From Acanthosepion lycidas (taxonomy: Eukaryota; Mollusca; Cephalopoda; Sepiida; Sepiidae), in NCBI GenBank assembly GCA_963932145.1, contig OZ010574.1, positions 62,714,378 to 62,778,377 of the forward strand: 64,000 nucleotides of DNA, written 5' to 3'. Shown here piece by piece: positions 43,118 to 54,704 of this stretch (position 1 is its first letter; the number at the start of each line of letters is the position of its first letter). Under the pieces are notes generated by a model that made no database searches, had not been told where the DNA came from, and saw only the letters and a list, made by a program, of their open reading frames with translations. Both the position numbers and the translations under genes were made by a program.

Positions 43118-44225
43118 ATCTTTGTGAATTATATTAAATTATTATATTACTTTTAAGCAATAGTTACATTTCTTCAGTTAAACTTAAAATCTATTAAATA
43201 TTTGGTGCTTTGAAAAAAAGCATCATCTCTCCTTAAGTTCAGAACACTAGAAATCAGCATAGTCTTATAGTGGTTTTTCCATTCATGGGTTCACTTGGTA
43301 GGTAAGTGACACTTTGGACATTTTCACTGCTATTTCTGTACTTTCTCACAACAAACTAACAAATCAGATCTTCCATTCAGCTAGCAAGAACTCCACTTCT
43401 CCTAGGCCAGTTTCTGACTATGACTATTTTCCTTTTGTCTGATCTTGCATTTTTTTTTGTTTTCCTTTGCTGCTAACTCCTGAAAATAAATTAAAGCAGA
43501 TGTATTTGTAAGGCTGCCTTGTGGTTGAAAGCACAACTAACATAAACATTTATCAAACATTATCATTGCCTCCATGTTTGAAATTGTTGACAAAATGTTG
43601 ACAATCACTTTTGTCAGTCATTAAGTGAAAGCCAATGAAAATTTTAATTTGAATTGATTGATTTTTAATTAAAATATAAATTCATTATTTTATGATTGAG
43701 ATTTTATACCGTTTATGTACATTTTACAACCCTGAATAGCAATGAAAATTAAGCATTTAATCTCCAAGATTTGTTTTAAATATTTGATATGTGAAAATAC
43801 ATTTGGAATATTTTGTTAATAGGAAACTTGATTGAAGAGGTTTTTGGTTGGATGCGGGGGAGATAAAGATATGAAAAAAGTAACATTTTTGTTGTGCAGT
43901 CCATAAAGCTCAGGAAGAATACATTAACATATCTTAAGATAAAGTGTAATTTAGGAAAAAGATTTTGTAATTAGAATTGGAAGTTATTGAATTGAAGAGA
44001 ACCAGATGAACCTGTTGAAATTCTGTAATTAATCTTTACTATCTAAGAACAGAATGAATTGTAATTTACATATTTTAATAATAAAGAGAAATAATGTGAT
44101 TTACAATTTTAAGTGTTTAAAATTTTAATTTTCAGGAACATCACAAAAGTTTTCCTTGAGAAAAAAATTTCTTTGTATTTGTCCTATGCTATGGAAATGG
44201 TAACTACTGATTAACACACATACAC
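43118..44225. other. no feature recognised
   Basis: 1.1 kb without frames or repeat partners seen. Confidence 0.3.
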
Positions 44226-44227
44226 AC

Positions 44228-44228
<1 letters not shown>

Positions 44229-44284
<56 letters not shown>
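44229..44284. repeat. (TA)n microsatellite
   Basis: 56-bp pure TA array abutting the next foldback. Confidence 0.95.
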
Positions 44285-44286
<2 letters not shown>

Positions 44287-44299
44287 TGGACTCTGAAGT

Positions 44300-44350
44300 C
44301 AACACCCAGAGGTGACAGTCTTTCATGCTAAACACAATCATCAGGTAATC
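44300..44350 (-). ncRNA. hammerhead-like core, left arm at 44.3 kb
   Basis: Minus strand: CTGATGA (plus 44338-44344, exact core), 13-nt stem II region with GCAT, GAAA (exact; plus 44321-44324), GACTGTC, then ACC. Two bases shorter than relatives between GAAA and GTC. Confidence 0.4.
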
Positions 44351-44405
44351 CATCTTTGGCCTGATGATTACATTTAGCATGAAACAAACTGTTGCTTCTG
44401 GGTGT
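44350..44405 (+). ncRNA. hammerhead-like core, right arm at 44.4 kb
   Basis: Plus strand: TTGGC, CTGATGA (44361-44367), TTACATTTAGCAT, GAAAC (44381-44385), AAACT, GTT (44391-44393, an allowed NUH triplet), GCTTC. Stem I can pair GGC with GCT (one wobble). This is the copy in which CTGATGA and GAAA are both intact and stem I begins correctly, so it is the best candidate of the family; stem II is weak. Confidence 0.45.
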
Positions 44406-44489
44406 TGGCTTCAATGTCCACTTTTATATTTACATATGCTCTATCCCTGATACTGAGCTCTTTAACCCTTAAAATATAGCATAACTTAA

Positions 44490-46640
44490 AACTATATATC
44501 TTACCATCTTCACAGACTGTTGGAGTTTTTCTTTAAATGACAGAGGGCAGTGTTGTTGTCAGCATACTGAAGTTGAGATTTGTTGCATGTATGTTAGGGA
44601 TTTAGATCAACGTCTACTAAGGTTGAAAACTCCTTGATCATATCAATATCTGATGTCACATCTTGGATTGTCAGGATGAAGTTTATGAAGTATTGCAGCC
44701 AGATACATGGAGAATAACATAGGTGCCAAGACACGTCATTGTTTTAGTCCCCATGTGATTAGAAATGCTTCTGAAAGCATGTTTTAGAGGAATACATATC
44801 CAGACATATCATTATGCATTGCTTGAAACCAAAGCGATAAAGTGGTTGGGTCATGCAAAACAATGAAGAAATGTCCACATTGCAGATCTTGGGATACTTT
44901 CAAAAGCCTTTTTTAAGTCACAGAAACAAGGAAATAGGTTTTTGTTGTTCACTGCTTTTCTCTTAGAATTGCGATGCAGAGAAAATCATGTTGATTGTCC
45001 CATGAGAGGCATGGAATCTTCATTGAGATTCTGGAAGGATCTTTGCAGCAATGATCTGGAGCTAATTTAGAAGAATGCTGTCAAAGATTTTTCCAGTGAG
45101 GGAGAGTAATAATATTCCTGTATAGTTCCCACAGGCTTTTCAGTCACGTATTTTGAAGGTCATTATAATTACTGCATCTTTTAGTTCTTTTTGGAACTTG
45201 TTGGGAATCCCACATCTTCAGAATGAGGGTGAAAATGTGATTTTGCAGAAGTAAGCCTCCATGTTTGACCAGTTTGAAAGTTATATTATCTGGGTTTGGG
45301 GATTTCCTTGATTTCATTTGCATCACAACTTGCTTGAATTCTTGAAAAGTAGGCCTTATGTTTATCCATAGCTTAGGAGGAGGATTTGGAACATTTCTCA
45401 AGAAGTCCTCATCTCTGGTCGAGTTTCTATTTAGGAGTATGGAATATTGTTCCTTCCAGCTTAAGAGTATGTCTTGTGGATTGGTCAGGGTGTTTCTATT
45501 ATCAGTTGTTAGAAGGGATCCAGTGGATGTTCATACTGGCCAAAATAGTTGTTTCGTTCTAGCATAGAAATATCTGAGAAGATATGTATCTGCATCGCCC
45601 TGAAGTGGTACTGCATTTTATTGCCAACAAATGTTCCACAGTTCTCTTAGTTTTGTTTGACACTCTTGTTTTAGCATCTGGAAATGCTTCTTTTTAAGAC
45701 TGGATCTTCTATCTTGTTCATGAATCAGACAAGCATTCTTTTTTACCTCAATCAGGTTGTTGATTTCAATATTGTTTTCATAAAAACAGTCTTGATTCTT
45801 GTTCTTGGCGAAGCTGATGACAGTATTTCCTGTTTCTGTGGCTATATCATGGATAGTTCTCCATTCTTCATTAACAGATTGGTTGTTGACTGGATTAGAA
45901 CAAATTTCCTCACAATTTGGCTTCAAAAATGGTTGCAGTGTCAGGGTTCTGGAGTTTTGAGATATCATATTTTCTACAAAATTGTGGTTGATGTTGTATT
46001 ATTGTTTTCAGTGATTCTCATGTATATGGTGACAAGGCAATGATCTGTATCAGATATCAGTTTTTGGATCAGAGATGTATCCATTTCATCTTGAAGCAAG
46101 AAGTTTGAACTGTGTATTCGTGATGAATAAAATGTCTTTCATGCATACACCTAATAGCAGATGATGATTGGAATTGCAATTCCCAAAGCCTTCTTTTCTG
46201 ATGACATTTTCCCATGGGCAATGATCCTTTCCTACACTTGCATTGAAATCCCTTAGTAATAAGAGTTTGTCCTTTGTAGGTATGTTGACAATGATGTTAC
46301 TTAGTTGTTGTTAAAACTGAATCTTTGCTTCTTCATCAGCATCAAGAGTTGGAGCATAAGCAGAAATGAGAGTGTGATGTAATTCTCTCTAGGAAGTGGC
46401 AACTAAAGAATTGTAAACCATTCATTGATGACAGTTGATGTTACATGATGGTCTTGTATGATGTAGGTTTTAATAGCAAAACCAACTTCTTGGATTCTTC
46501 TCTCCCCTTAATCTTTGCCTTTCCAAAAGAATGTGTAGCCAGAACCAGTTTCTTCAAGTCTGCCATAAGAGTGCCAGCAGGTTTTTTCTGATTATTTTAT
46601 CAGAACTTCACAAATAAAAATGAACCGACTGAAGGGTATA
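44490..46640 (-). mobile_element. fourth LINE family: APE-type endonuclease plus RT relic
   Basis: Minus strand, about 2.1 kb with many stops. Endonuclease part (46600-45990): GSGYTFFWKGK, then YAPTLDADEEAK, DFNASVGKDHCPWENV and TDHCLVTI, which fit the APE-type boxes with the final DH pair. Linker frame 45618-45968. RT part: MKSRKSPNPDNITFKLVKHG and LQNHIFTLILKMWDSQQVPK (frame 45144-45401), then FCDLKKAFESIPRSAMW (about 44880-44940), the first catalytic box. The YADD box near 44570 is too decayed to read. Clade not assigned. Confidence 0.8.
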
Positions 46641-46786
46641 AAATAAATATTTTTATTTATTTGATTTAGAGTGAGTCCTTTGATATTCGGTGTCACAAAA
46701 TGTTAATTTATAAGGTGGATATTGGTAGCAGTCTGGAGAAATGTTCGTTTCAGCTCTGTAGTGGGTAGTTTTGGAGTTGGACCTTG

Positions 46787-46812
46787 CTAGTAGTAGTAGT
46801 AGTAGTAGTAGC
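46787..46812. repeat. (TAG)n trinucleotide array
   Basis: About eight TAG units; the antisense Leu run in the minus-strand frame 46653-46841 derives from it. Confidence 0.9.
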
Positions 46813-46848
46813 AGTCCTCTTAGAAATAGGTCAGCATCCATCTACTGT

Positions 46849-46980
46849 GTTTTTCTTGGCCCTAAGAAGGGCAGAAAATATCATTAGAAAATGAACTACT
46901 TCACATGTTATGCATGGCTGCTTTCTCCAGCAGTCATTTTCTCTTATTCTGTGGTTTCTCCTGCTTATATGCTTTTGAGC
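46849..46980 (-). promoter_or_regulatory. possible histone-type 3' hairpin with upstream TATA
   Basis: Minus strand: a GCATATAAGC TATA-like box (plus 46963-46972), and about 100 bp further on TGCCCTTCTTAGGGCC (plus 46858-46873), fitting the histone stem-loop pattern except for the first base, followed by AAGAAAAACA, like the purine-rich downstream element. There is no room for a histone coding sequence between the two. A chance match to the degenerate hairpin pattern is quite possible. Confidence 0.25.
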
Positions 46981-47099
46981 AGGTTTGCAGACTCTGGCGC
47001 GAACCTTGATTTTTCAAAACATGCCCAAATCAACCAACCAACACTCAACAAAATTTATTATGAATATTGCAACAATGTATTAAAATGCATATAACATTT

Positions 47100-47945
47100 A
47101 ATGGCATTTTACATTTTTACCAGTTTCTGGTCAGCTTCGTTCTATAGCTATACTGGATGAATTAAAAACTTTAAAAAAATTACAGAATGCATTCACATGT
47201 ATTTTTAAAAATCACTATCACAACGGAATGCAAAAAGAAAAAGAATACAGATGAATTTGGCTAGATTGAAGGAAAAAAATATTGTTTCAAAAATTTTGAA
47301 ACTACTTGCATCTTTTGTTTTGTGCACATGTAGATGTGTCAGTGTCAACAAAGCCCAGACCAATGAAATCCTGATGGTTTGAAACACACGTCACAGAAAA
47401 ACCTTTCCAGTTTGTTACCTATGAGTGCAGATTCTGTTGGTAGTAAAGGGGAATTAGACAATTGTCAGGATATATTTTACCTTTAATTACATTTGAAGCT
47501 CATATTTATAGACAATATTCCAGCTTTTTTGTTATAACCCAAGTTATACATTACTTCATTACTAACCTCCTCAGTTTTAGCTCTTTTCTATATGAATAAT
47601 CTAAATATTTCCAGTTGTAGGGAAAAAAACTGAATTGAATTTTGTGGTTTTTGAGTCAAAATTTCTTTGAAAAAGTTTTCAGCACTTCATCTTTGTTTGC
47701 TGAAATTCAGGAATGAATGAAAATGTTAAGAATGGAATAGAGCTATTCAGCATAATCATGTATAAGAAAGAATAGGTTCACTTTTTCTCAATATTTTTCT
47801 ATCCCTAACTTCTTTCTGTCACTGTAAAGCAAAAAGATATAAATATTTAACAAGTCCTGTCCTCATTTGAATGCCTGACCTGACAATAAGCATCTAAATG
47901 CCATACCTCTTAGCCCAGAAGTCTGCTGCTTGAACAGCATGATAA
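47100..47945. other. no gene recognised
   Basis: Short frames only (60 codons or fewer, minus strand 47205-47387). No family recognised. Confidence 0.3.
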
Positions 47946-47949
47946 AATT

Positions 47950-48180
47950 GTAAGTAATAAGTTAGGCAGTGTGCATAGATACTCAGCTGGGCAAAGAGCC
48001 ACAAAACAACAGTTTAATTCAAGACAGTGTGCCTAGATATTACACTGATCCTAGACTGATGAGTGACACTTTGATTCAAGGCAGTGTGCTCAGATACTAT
48101 AGCGATCCTTGATAGAGGGCTGAGGAATGACACTGATTCAAGGCAGTGTGCACAAATTCTACACTGATCCTGATTCATCT
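47950..48180. repeat. minisatellite, four units of about 57-62 bp
   Basis: Units start near 47966, 48018, 48078 and 48140 with GCAGTGTGC or GACAGTGTGC and contain AGATA-T-C-CTGATCCT, GA-TGA-ACACT and GATTCAAG. The 116-codon minus-strand frame at 48014-48364 is largely its translation. Confidence 0.8.
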
Positions 48181-48694
48181 GTACACTGTCCTTGAGAAAC
48201 AGAAATTGCTGTTTTCTATTTGTAAATTTGTTTAGGATGTGGCATGAACTACCTAAATGATCAGTGCTCATCTCTTCACTTCTATGCTTGTAAGAGTTCA
48301 TATAAATGTTATTAGCGAGACTATTTTGCACCTGAGTCATGTTTAAAAAAATGGTGAAGAACAAAAGTGTGTTTTTATAGAAAAAGCAGTCCTTAGAGTT
48401 AGATCATAGATCTACTAGTTTACTCCTATGAATTTCCATCCTGAAAGATGCTCAAATGATTCCAGGTGGTCAATGAAATGAGCTCTTGGATATTGGAGAG
48501 AGATATGATTTTGTTCATACACAGTAGAATAAAAATGACTAGCTATTCTATAAACTTTTTATATTATCCATTTCTTACCTGTACAACTTTTCATTTGTGC
48601 TATATAATTAACAATTTTGCATGCCAAACTCTAAAACAATTAAACATTGAAAAAATTTTCACCAATATTGTTTCTCTTGCCTAATATGTATTTA

Positions 48695-48760
48695 AATACC
48701 CTTGAGAAAGGTATGAATCCATCTTCTTGCTACAGATTAAATAGTAGGACTTGTACCTGA
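48695..48760 (+). repeat. tRNA-derived SINE fragment
   Basis: ATACCCTTGAGAAAGGTATG, AATCCATCTTCTT, then AATAGTAGGAC, matching the middle of the SINEs at 32090-32540 and 33995-34290. Head and tail absent. Confidence 0.55.
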
Positions 48761-48835
48761 AAAAAAAATCAGTGTTATTCTCAAAAAAAAAAAATACTTA
48801 ATGCAATATTCAAAATTTTTTTAAATCCTTTCACT

Positions 48836-49400
48836 TCAAGTAAGGCAATAAAATCTCTAAGATGTAAGTGGTTACTGTTTGAAAGATTATGAAAAAAAAG
48901 AAAGAAAATCATTACTAAGGAGAGAGAACAATAAAAGAAAAGGAATTAAGACAGAATATAATGATTAATATTGCATTTAAATTTTTGAATGTCAAAGTTG
49001 ACTGGAAAGGAAGAAGTTGAAAGAGTTTCATGAGTGAAAAGTTCAAAAGAAGAAACTGTTAGCTGAGAACTTACTGTTACATCCAGCAATTTCAACTATA
49101 AGATGATGAAACCTAGCTGCCAATGTAATACTATGCTTAAATTTGTAAAGTTGAGGTACCAAAGAGGAAAGCTCATCCATGGAAATAAGAAAGTGGCTGA
49201 AGCCAAGATGCCAAATCAGAACTGATAACATTACAGATTCTTCATTGGATTTTATCAAGAATCTCTAAATAGATAGCAGAAGAACCAGACTAGATGTGAC
49301 AGCAATATTCATTGCATGGATGAATGAAAGACTTATAAATGTGTAAGATAGATTCTAGCTCAACACAGTGAACCAAATTTCCTAGTAGACTTGCAAAAAA
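48836..49400 (-). mobile_element. CR1/Jockey-like LINE 3' part
   Basis: Minus strand. Frame 49043-49258 ends with AARFHHLIVEIAGCNSKFSA and NSFFF, the C-terminal block (SHFTVEMARCNHKFYVISFF in the 28860 copy). The 3' end GGCAATAAAATCTCTAAGAT (plus, 48844) is the same as at 28870. Upstream (49250-49400): repeat of the YLEILDKIQ and CSYIWSG region in broken frame. Confidence 0.75.
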
Positions 49401-49436
49401 ACAAAACAAAATATTCTTGCAATTCAAAAAGTTTTG

Positions 49437-49510
49437 TCTTTAAATAACCCACAAAGAGTTGATAAGCCATAAAAAACACTCAATAAATCAATACTCTTGC
49501 CTAATTTTCA
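49437..49510 (+). repeat. body motif of the 5S-type SINE
   Basis: TTTAAATAACCCACAAAGAG, TTGATAAGCCATAAAA and CAATAAATCAA match the body on the minus strand at 12680-12765. No 5S-like head here. Confidence 0.5.
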
Positions 49511-49514
49511 GCTG

Positions 49515-50980
49515 GTTAAAAATATGAATTGTTTTTCTTTTAGCACAATTCAAGTTTATGATAGTTTTTTTAAATGGTCAGTAAAGTGATGACAGGAAGA
49601 CATAAGACCTTTAGAAAGTATTAATAAACTAACAAGTTGGCTATATTTTACATCAGGAAAGTGACAACCAAGGGAGGTTATCAAAAGAAATTCAAGGGAG
49701 ATTAGTATAAAAAACATGCTACAGAGGAGATGTGCCAGTATTTAGTTATACCCCAGTCAGTATTCCTTTCATGTGAAGAAACAATTACTCCAAAGTTTTT
49801 TGTGCAGATACATCATATCTTTCTTAATGAACAACTTACAGCAAAAACAGAATCCATAGTTTTTGATGTTGAATATATCAACCATTGATGATATACTTCA
49901 ATATTCGACAGTATAGTGTATCTGAAAACATTTCCTTTAAGTCTTTCGGAAAGTCATGTGATACTATCTTCTATAGTCTGTGTTGGACTATAAGCTCACG
50001 CAAATTATGATTGAAATCCTAAGTCCAATAGGCAGGGTCAATGTAATTCAATTCAGGCAGGATACCATCTTTTTTTGCATTACTCTCACTTTTCTTGATG
50101 TCCTCTTTTTCCTCTGTGTTTTTTCATAGAATGATTTCTGGGTACAAATATATTTCAGTAAGAATTTCTCTGGCTCCTTAGTTTGTTTGGCCTTTGGTTT
50201 ATATTACTCTGCTCTAGAACACCGTTTCTCATCGAACAAAATTTATTGGAAAAAATAAACCAAATGTTATTCTATTGAATTTTGAAGAGAAACCACAAAT
50301 AAGACTCCCATTGGTGTATTATATAACTCTGTTTAGAAAATCTTATCTGTCAGGTAAACTAACAAAAAAGTATAAAAAATATTACCTTTTTTTTCCTACC
50401 TAGAAATCAAAGTGGTGACCTCCATTTTTTTTTCTATTGAATATCGTGATTTCTTTATGGTCATCTTAAAAGCAGAAATCTGATGCAGCTGACAACCTTT
50501 GGCTAAAAGATATCTGTACATGTGCAGAGAATTTATTCAAACTATTGATTGTGAATCCATATGATTTTACCAAATATTGGATCCCAAAATTTGCAATCAT
50601 TTATCAATAAAAAAAAACATAAAAATAAAAATTGGAGAATTTAAAAAAATAATGAGAAAAAGTGGAGCTAAATTCTGATTTTGTGGGGCAAACAAGGGAA
50701 AAGGAATTAAATCTAGCCCTTGAAGAAATTAATTGGTATCATTGGTGTGGGATACCAAAAATATATGGGTTAAGTAAAGTTGTATTTCTATTAATCTCAA
50801 GTATACAATAATACAAGATGGTTGAGAATAATAATATAAAAAAGAACAAAAAATGGTTTAATGATTGAATTTAACCTAGACAAATAACATAGAAAGTAAA
50901 AGTGATTTTAAAAAAATAATAAATTCATCACTTTTTAATTACAAATTTCTGTAGATTGAATTATACAAGAGAAAAAAAAT
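49515..50980. other. no gene recognised
   Basis: 1.5 kb AT-rich. A weak inverted pair near 49866-49915 (GTTGAATATATCA and TGATATACTTCAATA). Nothing else seen. Confidence 0.3.
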
Positions 50981-50984
50981 CAGA

Positions 50985-51620
50985 ATGATTATTGGATTCT
51001 ATTTAAAAGTACTCAGAATTAGAAGAGGAAAAATACATTGAAAATACTTTTAAGCTCCATATTCAATGTGAAATAAAAAGCTTGTAAAATATTTCAAAAT
51101 AAAAGAGTAGACTATTCTGATAAACCCAACGAATCAAAATATATTATACCAACCAGCTTTATTGCAACTACAGTTGAAAAGAATTTATCTAAGCTTAATA
51201 TAAAAGTTGTTTCAACTACTTCTAAAACAATAAAAGAATTAATATGAAACAAAATAGGCTAAAATTTGAAGGAGAAATTTACTCTTTTATAATGATTGTC
51301 ACAAGAAATGCATAAGAGAAACTTTAAGGAATTTAAATAAAACATTATATGAACACAAAAGGTATCTTTGACAAAACAATGGATTAGTTGCTCACCTTAA
51401 TGAATCTGACCATAATTTTGATTTTAAAAAATGCTACTTAAGAGAAAGCAATTTAATAAGACAAATGTGTATCGAAACTGTCTTAATCTCTAGATCATCT
51501 ACAATAAATAGGTGTCCAGATTCTTATGACATTTCAACTTCCTTGACAGATCTTCTATTATCACAATGTGGGATACTTAATAACAAAATTGATAAAAATA
51601 TAAAGAAAAAGAAACTAAAT
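50985..51620 (+). mobile_element. Penelope-like element, RT C-terminus and GIY-YIG endonuclease (PLE-3)
   Basis: Plus strand with stops. In order: YSELEEEKYIENTFKLHIQC (about 51010-51070), NIKVVSTTSKTIKELI (about 51195-51245), IRETLRNLNKTLYEHKRYL (about 51315-51370), LVAHLNESDHNFDFKNATYL (about 51385-51440), then INRCPDSYDISTSL (about 51505-51545) and LLLSQCGILNNKI. The ET-RTL--RLYEHKR and H-N-ESDHNFDF pattern is that of PLE GIY-YIG domains; the tyrosine motif itself is decayed. Branch appears to match PLE-1 rather than PLE-2. Confidence 0.8.
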
Positions 51621-51818
51621 TAAATTGCCTAAACATATATTTTAAATGTATATTAAAATATAGAAAATTAAACTTTCAGAGTAATTTCTCCTTTCAGTGT
51701 GTAATTACATTAATGAAAATCTCAATTTCATCTGAGGAATTCCTAAAGGACAAAATGAATTACATGTAAAAAGATTTTCCACTTTGTCATTAATTTTTAA
51801 TTTTCCTAACATTGTATA

Positions 51819-51846
51819 TGTGTGTGTGTGTATATATATATATATT
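51819..51846. repeat. (TG)n/(TA)n microsatellite
   Basis: Short mixed array in the PLE-3 3' region. Confidence 0.9.
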
Positions 51847-51999
51847 GTGCTATATAACAAAACGTGTAAATTACTAAAATTTCATATATTTAAAAGCAAA
51901 CAAATTTTTTACAGAAAGTGTACAAGAAAATGAACAGGGAACAGTTTTTCAAGATAAAGAAAAGTTCAAAATACTTATCTTAGGACAAGCTTCAAGTTT

Positions 52000-52075
52000 T
52001 GTAGATAAAACTCATTATCCTACTCTGATGAACGGTGTATCGGCAAAACTTGATATCAGTTCTGAGATTTTGTCT
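52000..52075 (+). ncRNA. hammerhead-like ribozyme downstream of PLE-3
   Basis: About 400 bp after the endonuclease relic, same strand. CTGATGA (52025-52031), ACGGTGTATCGG as a degenerate stem II, CAAAAC (GAAAC expected; 52044-52049), TTGAT, ATC (52055-52057, an allowed triplet), then AGTTCTGAGATTTT. Stem I: ACT before the core pairs with AGT after the triplet; further out ACTCA pairs with TGAG and AAAA with TTTT, separated by internal loops. Stem III is the minimal AC/AU type, with C facing A. The known presence of hammerheads in PLE terminal regions supports it. The G12 change probably makes this copy inactive. Confidence 0.55.
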
Positions 52076-52113
52076 TTTGAATTTTTGCTTATATATATAT
52101 ACACACCTATATA

Positions 52114-52193
52114 TTAGGTTGTTGCAAAAATAATGTCGTTTTCTCACATAGTAACATATGTGAGAAAACGACATTATTTTTGCACCAACCTAA
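52114..52193. mobile_element. 80-bp mini-mariner palindrome, copy 1
   Basis: TTAGGTTGTTGCAAAAATAA and its near-exact inverse at the other end, flanked by TA (52112-52113, 52194-52195). Termini resemble those of the Hsmar1/MADE1 group of mariners (TTAGGTTGGTGCAAAAGTAA), and the 80-bp size matches MADE1. The centre (CTCACATAGTAACATATGTGAG) differs from the two other copies. Confidence 0.9.
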
Positions 52194-52476
52194 TACATAC
52201 ATACATGTGAAGAAAATGATGGAAAGGAGAATTCACCATGACACACACATAAAGAAAAAAATCAACTTAAACTCAATAGCAGTAGCATACCAGTTAGTGC
52301 ATAAATTAATTACATCAAGCTTAGCATGAAAATAACAAAAAATGAGAAAAGCTGCTGCAAACTTCCTAATGAATGGCCCAAACAATTACAAAAAATTTTG
52401 TCTATGAAACTGCAGAGTTTGTGGTGCTGAATATAACTATCAGCTCAGTGATAAATTTTATTTGCATTAATCCTAT

Positions 52477-52502
52477 ATATATATATATATATATATACAC
52501 AC
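52477..52502. repeat. (TA)n microsatellite
   Basis: TA array in otherwise unrecognised sequence. Confidence 0.9.
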
Positions 52503-52894
52503 AAACATATACATGCACATACACTGACATTCGTGGACCCCACTGAATATTTGCATATTTTCTGAGGAAATGCAAGCATTTAAGGAAATGCAAACATGTT
52601 CTTACTAAATTTATCATAAATAGTTGATTTGATGTTTAGTTTTGAATGATTTGTGAAATTTTTAGAATTTTTCATCTATTATATTATAAATTTTTCTAAA
52701 AATTGGTACATTCCCAAATTATTTGTACCTCCTGATGGAAATTATGAAATAATATTGCTCTATGGGAATTATAAAGTTTGTTCTTAATTTGACATTTAAT
52801 ATAAAGAACCTTTGAAAATGAAATAGTAATTCTATGACATTATAAAAGGTAATGAAGAAGACAATATGTAAGTGCAACATACCATGATAACTCA

Positions 52895-53215
52895 TTTATT
52901 CTGCAGCTATTGAGAATACTAATATTGAAAAATTTTATATTGGAAGCACTAAAAATGAATTTAAATTAGGATAGGACCAACATCTGACTTCTGTCAATAA
53001 TATTAAGTATCACAACCAAACATCCCTATCCAAATATTTTTGGCATTTAAAAGAAACAAATAAAACATCCACAGTAAAATGGAAACTGATAAAAATATGG
53101 AAACATGTAGATCTTTAAATGACCATGTCCTTTGTGCTTACATGAAGTTATATATTATTAATTTTCTGAAAAATAAAGATTTATTAAATCAAAGAAATGA
53201 AATAACAGTTTTTTG
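52895..53215 (+). mobile_element. Penelope-like element GIY-YIG relic (PLE-4)
   Basis: Plus strand. Reads AIENTNIEKFYIGSTKNEFK, then DQHLTSVNNIKYHNQTSLSK, YFWHLKETNKTSTVKWKLIK and KHVDL. FYIGST-x-FK-R, H, LSKY-W-LK and the following V-W-LI are the successive blocks of the endonuclease seen downstream of RDDGLA-type PLE RTs, so it probably belongs to the PLE-2 branch. Two stops. No RT immediately upstream. Confidence 0.75.
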
Positions 53216-53219
53216 TATA

Positions 53220-54645
53220 TACTGTTTTATATTTTCTTTACAAAATAATTAATTACAAAAAAAATTAGCATAATTATATATATATATTATTTGATCTAAA
53301 ATAAGAAAGTTTGAAAATGTGTCATTAAATTCTAATATTTTAATTTTACAATATTGTATATAGTTTATTAGTAAATACAATAAATAAAGTATTTTGATCT
53401 TTATAAATAAAAGTATAAATATGAAAAATATGACTTAGTCATATTTGAAAGCCTCTTTAAGAAAATCCCAAAGTATCTTATAAAATAAGAAAATAAATTT
53501 AAAAAAAATAAAAATGCCAATTGTATTGTAGTGTAAAAAAACTAGACTGTGATGACACGTTTTTATTTAAGGAAGCCAGTATCAACAGACAGAAATTACA
53601 AACCAAAACCTAACCTTAACTGATAGAGAGAGAGAGAGAGGGGGGGAGGGAGATAGATTCTTTTTCATTTTAGACAAATCAAGTTATTTTTGTCTTTGAA
53701 ATAAGGCAACTCTGAAATGTCTATCACTGAATAAATGAAATGTGTGGGACAAACTGTTTACAACTAAACAGTTGGTATACCGTATATAAGATTATAATGC
53801 ATTTTCCAATTCTATATAATTGTAGCTACCAGGAAATCATAAGTCCATAACCCTTATATCATAATGATTTAGGAAACTGTATAATGCTGTGCTTTGATGG
53901 TAAAGTGAATATTTTCTTACCTTGAAAGTTAATGATATTTCTAAAATGCATGAAGGATGGGTCCATTGCTAAATATACACTTATTTTCAGTTTAGCAGCA
54001 GAAGAATTGAAATGAGATCTTTCGGCATATTCCTAACCAGAACATGTGTTTCTGAAATGTGAGTGTTAGAAGAAAGATTGTAAGAGTTTTTAAAATTTTA
54101 TTTGGAAGAACATTCATAGTTTTATGTGAACTCTGAGCAGTGGTGAGCAGAGAGATATCAAAGTGAATAATAGCAACAATAAAACTTAAACATTTCAATT
54201 AATTCTTTAAGGAACTCTTTATAAATAATATGAACTAATTTAAATATTATTATTATTATATTATTAAATATTATTAAGAAAACATTTATATAAAGTTGAG
54301 CATCACTGAATTTTCTATTTATTTTTATATTTAAAATAATTTTATTTTTAATAAGTTACAGAATCCAAGCACATGTTTAAGTAAAGTCTTTATCATTTGA
54401 TATTTTGAATTGGATGCTAAATTCTTTAATCTTTAAGGAGTTGATAATCCTTCCCTTTTTTGTCTTTATGAAGTATTTAAATCAGTAATTTTTAAAAAAA
54501 CAAAATATTCAAGTCTACATAAATCCCTTTAAATGAAAACTGTGCTGCTAATCTTTGAGATTGCTAAATGAAAATTTCCTACTTTCAAATTTCATGGCTA
54601 ATTTTTTCCTTATTAAAAGTTAAAGTGCATCTTAGAGTTTTAGTT
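53220..54645. other. no gene recognised; (GA)n array at 53624-53640
   Basis: AT-rich; GA array followed by a G run, and short TTA array near 54247. The 68-codon minus-strand frame at 53992-54198 lacks motifs. Confidence 0.3.
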
Positions 54646-54649
54646 ATTC

Positions 54650-54695
54650 TAAACCAGTGCACCTCGGAGTAAAAAAGGGTTGAGAGACACTGCAC
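54650..54695 (-). mobile_element. possible hAT-type terminus
   Basis: Minus strand CAGTGTCTCTCAACCCTTTT resembles the CAGTG-TTCTCAACC terminus shared by Charlie-like hAT elements. The opposite end was not found. Confidence 0.35.
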
Positions 54696-54704
54696 TACAG
54701 AATT

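Larger units (their letters stand above)
44284..44480. repeat. small foldback, relative of the 5140-6100 arms
   Basis: Arms 44284-44345 and 44361-44424 are reverse complements (AAGTGGAC-CT-GAAG-CAACACCCAGA; GCATGAAA). After the right arm, CCACTTTTATATTTACATAT and GCTCTATCCCTGATACTGAG match 5105-5165 of the large foldback (inverse). It thus has the outer part of the same family with the long A-rich core removed. Each arm carries a hammerhead-like core. Confidence 0.75.

Noticed and set aside
48014..48364. 116-codon minus-strand frame
   Set aside because: Largely a translation of the 57-62 bp minisatellite.
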